Source of the DNA: Burkholderiales bacterium
GTDB taxonomy: Bacteria; Pseudomonadota; Gammaproteobacteria; Burkholderiales; SG8-39
DNA length: 14,998 bases
Assembly: GCA_020846575.1 (NCBI GenBank)
Contig: JADLDQ010000034.1
Span: 1-14,998 of the forward strand
Reading direction: 5' to 3'
Of this stretch, positions 14,251 to 14,998 are shown in pieces. The notes under the pieces were generated by a model that saw nothing but the letters and a program-made list of their open reading frames with translations, made no database searches and was not told the DNA's origin. Positions within the stretch are counted from its first letter, which is position 1. Each line of letters opens with the position of its first letter. The position numbers and the translations under genes were made by a program.

Positions 14251-14998
14251 ATGGCACAAGCACACGGCACCATCGTCCAGTGCATCGGCGCGGTGATCGA
14301 CATCGAGTTTCCGCGCGAGGCGATGCCGCGGGTCTACGACGCGCTGGTCCTGGAGGACGACGCGAGCAACCCGCTCGCCGAGAAAGGACTCACTTTCGAG
14401 GTCGAGCAGCAGCTCGGCGACGGCGTGGTGCGGACCATCGCTCTGGGCTCCTCCGACGGGCTGCGCCGCGGCATGAAGGTCGCGAACAGCGGCCAGCCGA
14501 TCTCGGTGCCGGTCGGAGAGGCGACGCTCGGGCGCATCATGGACGTGCTCGGACGCCCGATCGACGAAGCGGGCCCGATCGGCACCGAGGAGCGCCGCTC
14601 GATCCACCAGGCCGCTCCCAAGTTCGACGAGTTGAGCCCGTCGGTCGAGCTGCTGGAGACCGGCATCAAGGTCATCGACCTCATCTGCCCGTTCGCCAAG
14701 GGCGGGAAGATCGGTCTGTTCGGCGGCGCCGGCGTGGGCAAGACCGTCAACATGATGGAGCTGATCAACAACATCGCGAAGCAGCACGCCGGTCTGTCGG
14801 TGTTTGCCGGAGTGGGAGAGCGCACCCGCGAGGGCAACGACTTCTACCACGAGATGAAGGAGTCGAACGTCCTCGACAAGGTGGCGATGGTGTTCGGTCA
14901 GATGAACGAACCGCCGGGCAACCGCCTGCGCGTGGGGCTCACCGGGCTCACCATGGCCGAGCGCTTCCGGGACGAGGGGCGCGACATCCTGCTGTTCA
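14251..14998 (+). CDS. atpD: F1Fo ATP synthase subunit beta (3' end outside window)
   Basis: Beta carries the catalytic ATP sites. The first 249 residues are present, from ATG 14251 with AAAGG 8 nt upstream; the rest of about 460 lies beyond the window. The N-terminal barrel begins GTIVQCIGAVIDIEFP. The catalytic P-loop GGAGVGKT is at 158-165, the catalytic glutamate and neighbouring Arg are in GVGERTREGNDFYHEM (E190, R191), and the MVFGQMNEPPGNR stretch follows. All key residues that can be seen are intact. Confidence 0.98.
   Translation, partial: MAQAHGTIVQCIGAVIDIEFPREAMPRVYDALVLEDDASNPLAEKGLTFEVEQQLGDGVVRTIALGSSDGLRRGMKVANSGQPISVPVGEATLGRIMDVLGRPIDEAGPIGTEERRSIHQAAPKFDELSPSVELLETGIKVIDLICPFAKGGKIGLFGGAGVGKTVNMMELINNIAKQHAGLSVFAGVGERTREGNDFYHEMKESNVLDKVAMVFGQMNEPPGNRLRVGLTGLTMAERFRDEGRDILLF

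Overview
This is a dense, GC-rich bacterial chromosome segment, most likely from a betaproteobacterium. The basis is family resemblance: an NtrY/NtrX pair next to trkA-trkH, and an atpIBEFHAGD operon whose proteins match proteobacterial subunits closely in length and motif. The species cannot be named from this window. All genes are on the + strand except one small putative lipoprotein gene.

Region 1 (1-4984), signalling and potassium uptake. The window opens inside an NtrY-like sensor kinase, followed by an NtrX-like response regulator with a badly eroded AAA+ domain. Next come trkA (cytosolic NAD-binding gate) and trkH (K+ channel-like membrane subunit). The spacers before trkA and trkH each contain a very short ORF with a Shine-Dalgarno-like sequence, and each ORF stops at the GTG start of the trk gene. 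Translational coupling is therefore possible.

Region 2 (4985-8650), accessory metabolic block. It holds a glutathione S-transferase with a LigF-like layout, a MmgE/PrpD-family protein, a divergent small putative lipoprotein of unknown function, and a stand-alone SnoaL-like/ring-hydroxylating dioxygenase small-subunit protein. The spacers are GC-rich and contain hairpins but no convincing intrinsic terminators.

Region 3 (8651-14998), the F1Fo ATP synthase operon atpI-atpB-atpE-atpF-atpH-atpA-atpG-atpD, with atpD cut by the window edge. A near-consensus sigma-70 promoter (TTGACG, 17 bp, TAGAAT) lies just before atpI. Notable points are an apparent CTG start for atpF, a 244-bp atpI-atpB spacer with a 10-bp stem-loop, and a 14-bp perfect stem-loop between atpA and atpG.

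No tRNA, rRNA, CRISPR array, insertion sequence or phage gene was seen. I did not find a clearly new multi-gene system. The observations most worth checking are the short ORFs coupled to trkA and trkH, the degenerate NtrX, the atpF CTG start, and the structured atp spacers.
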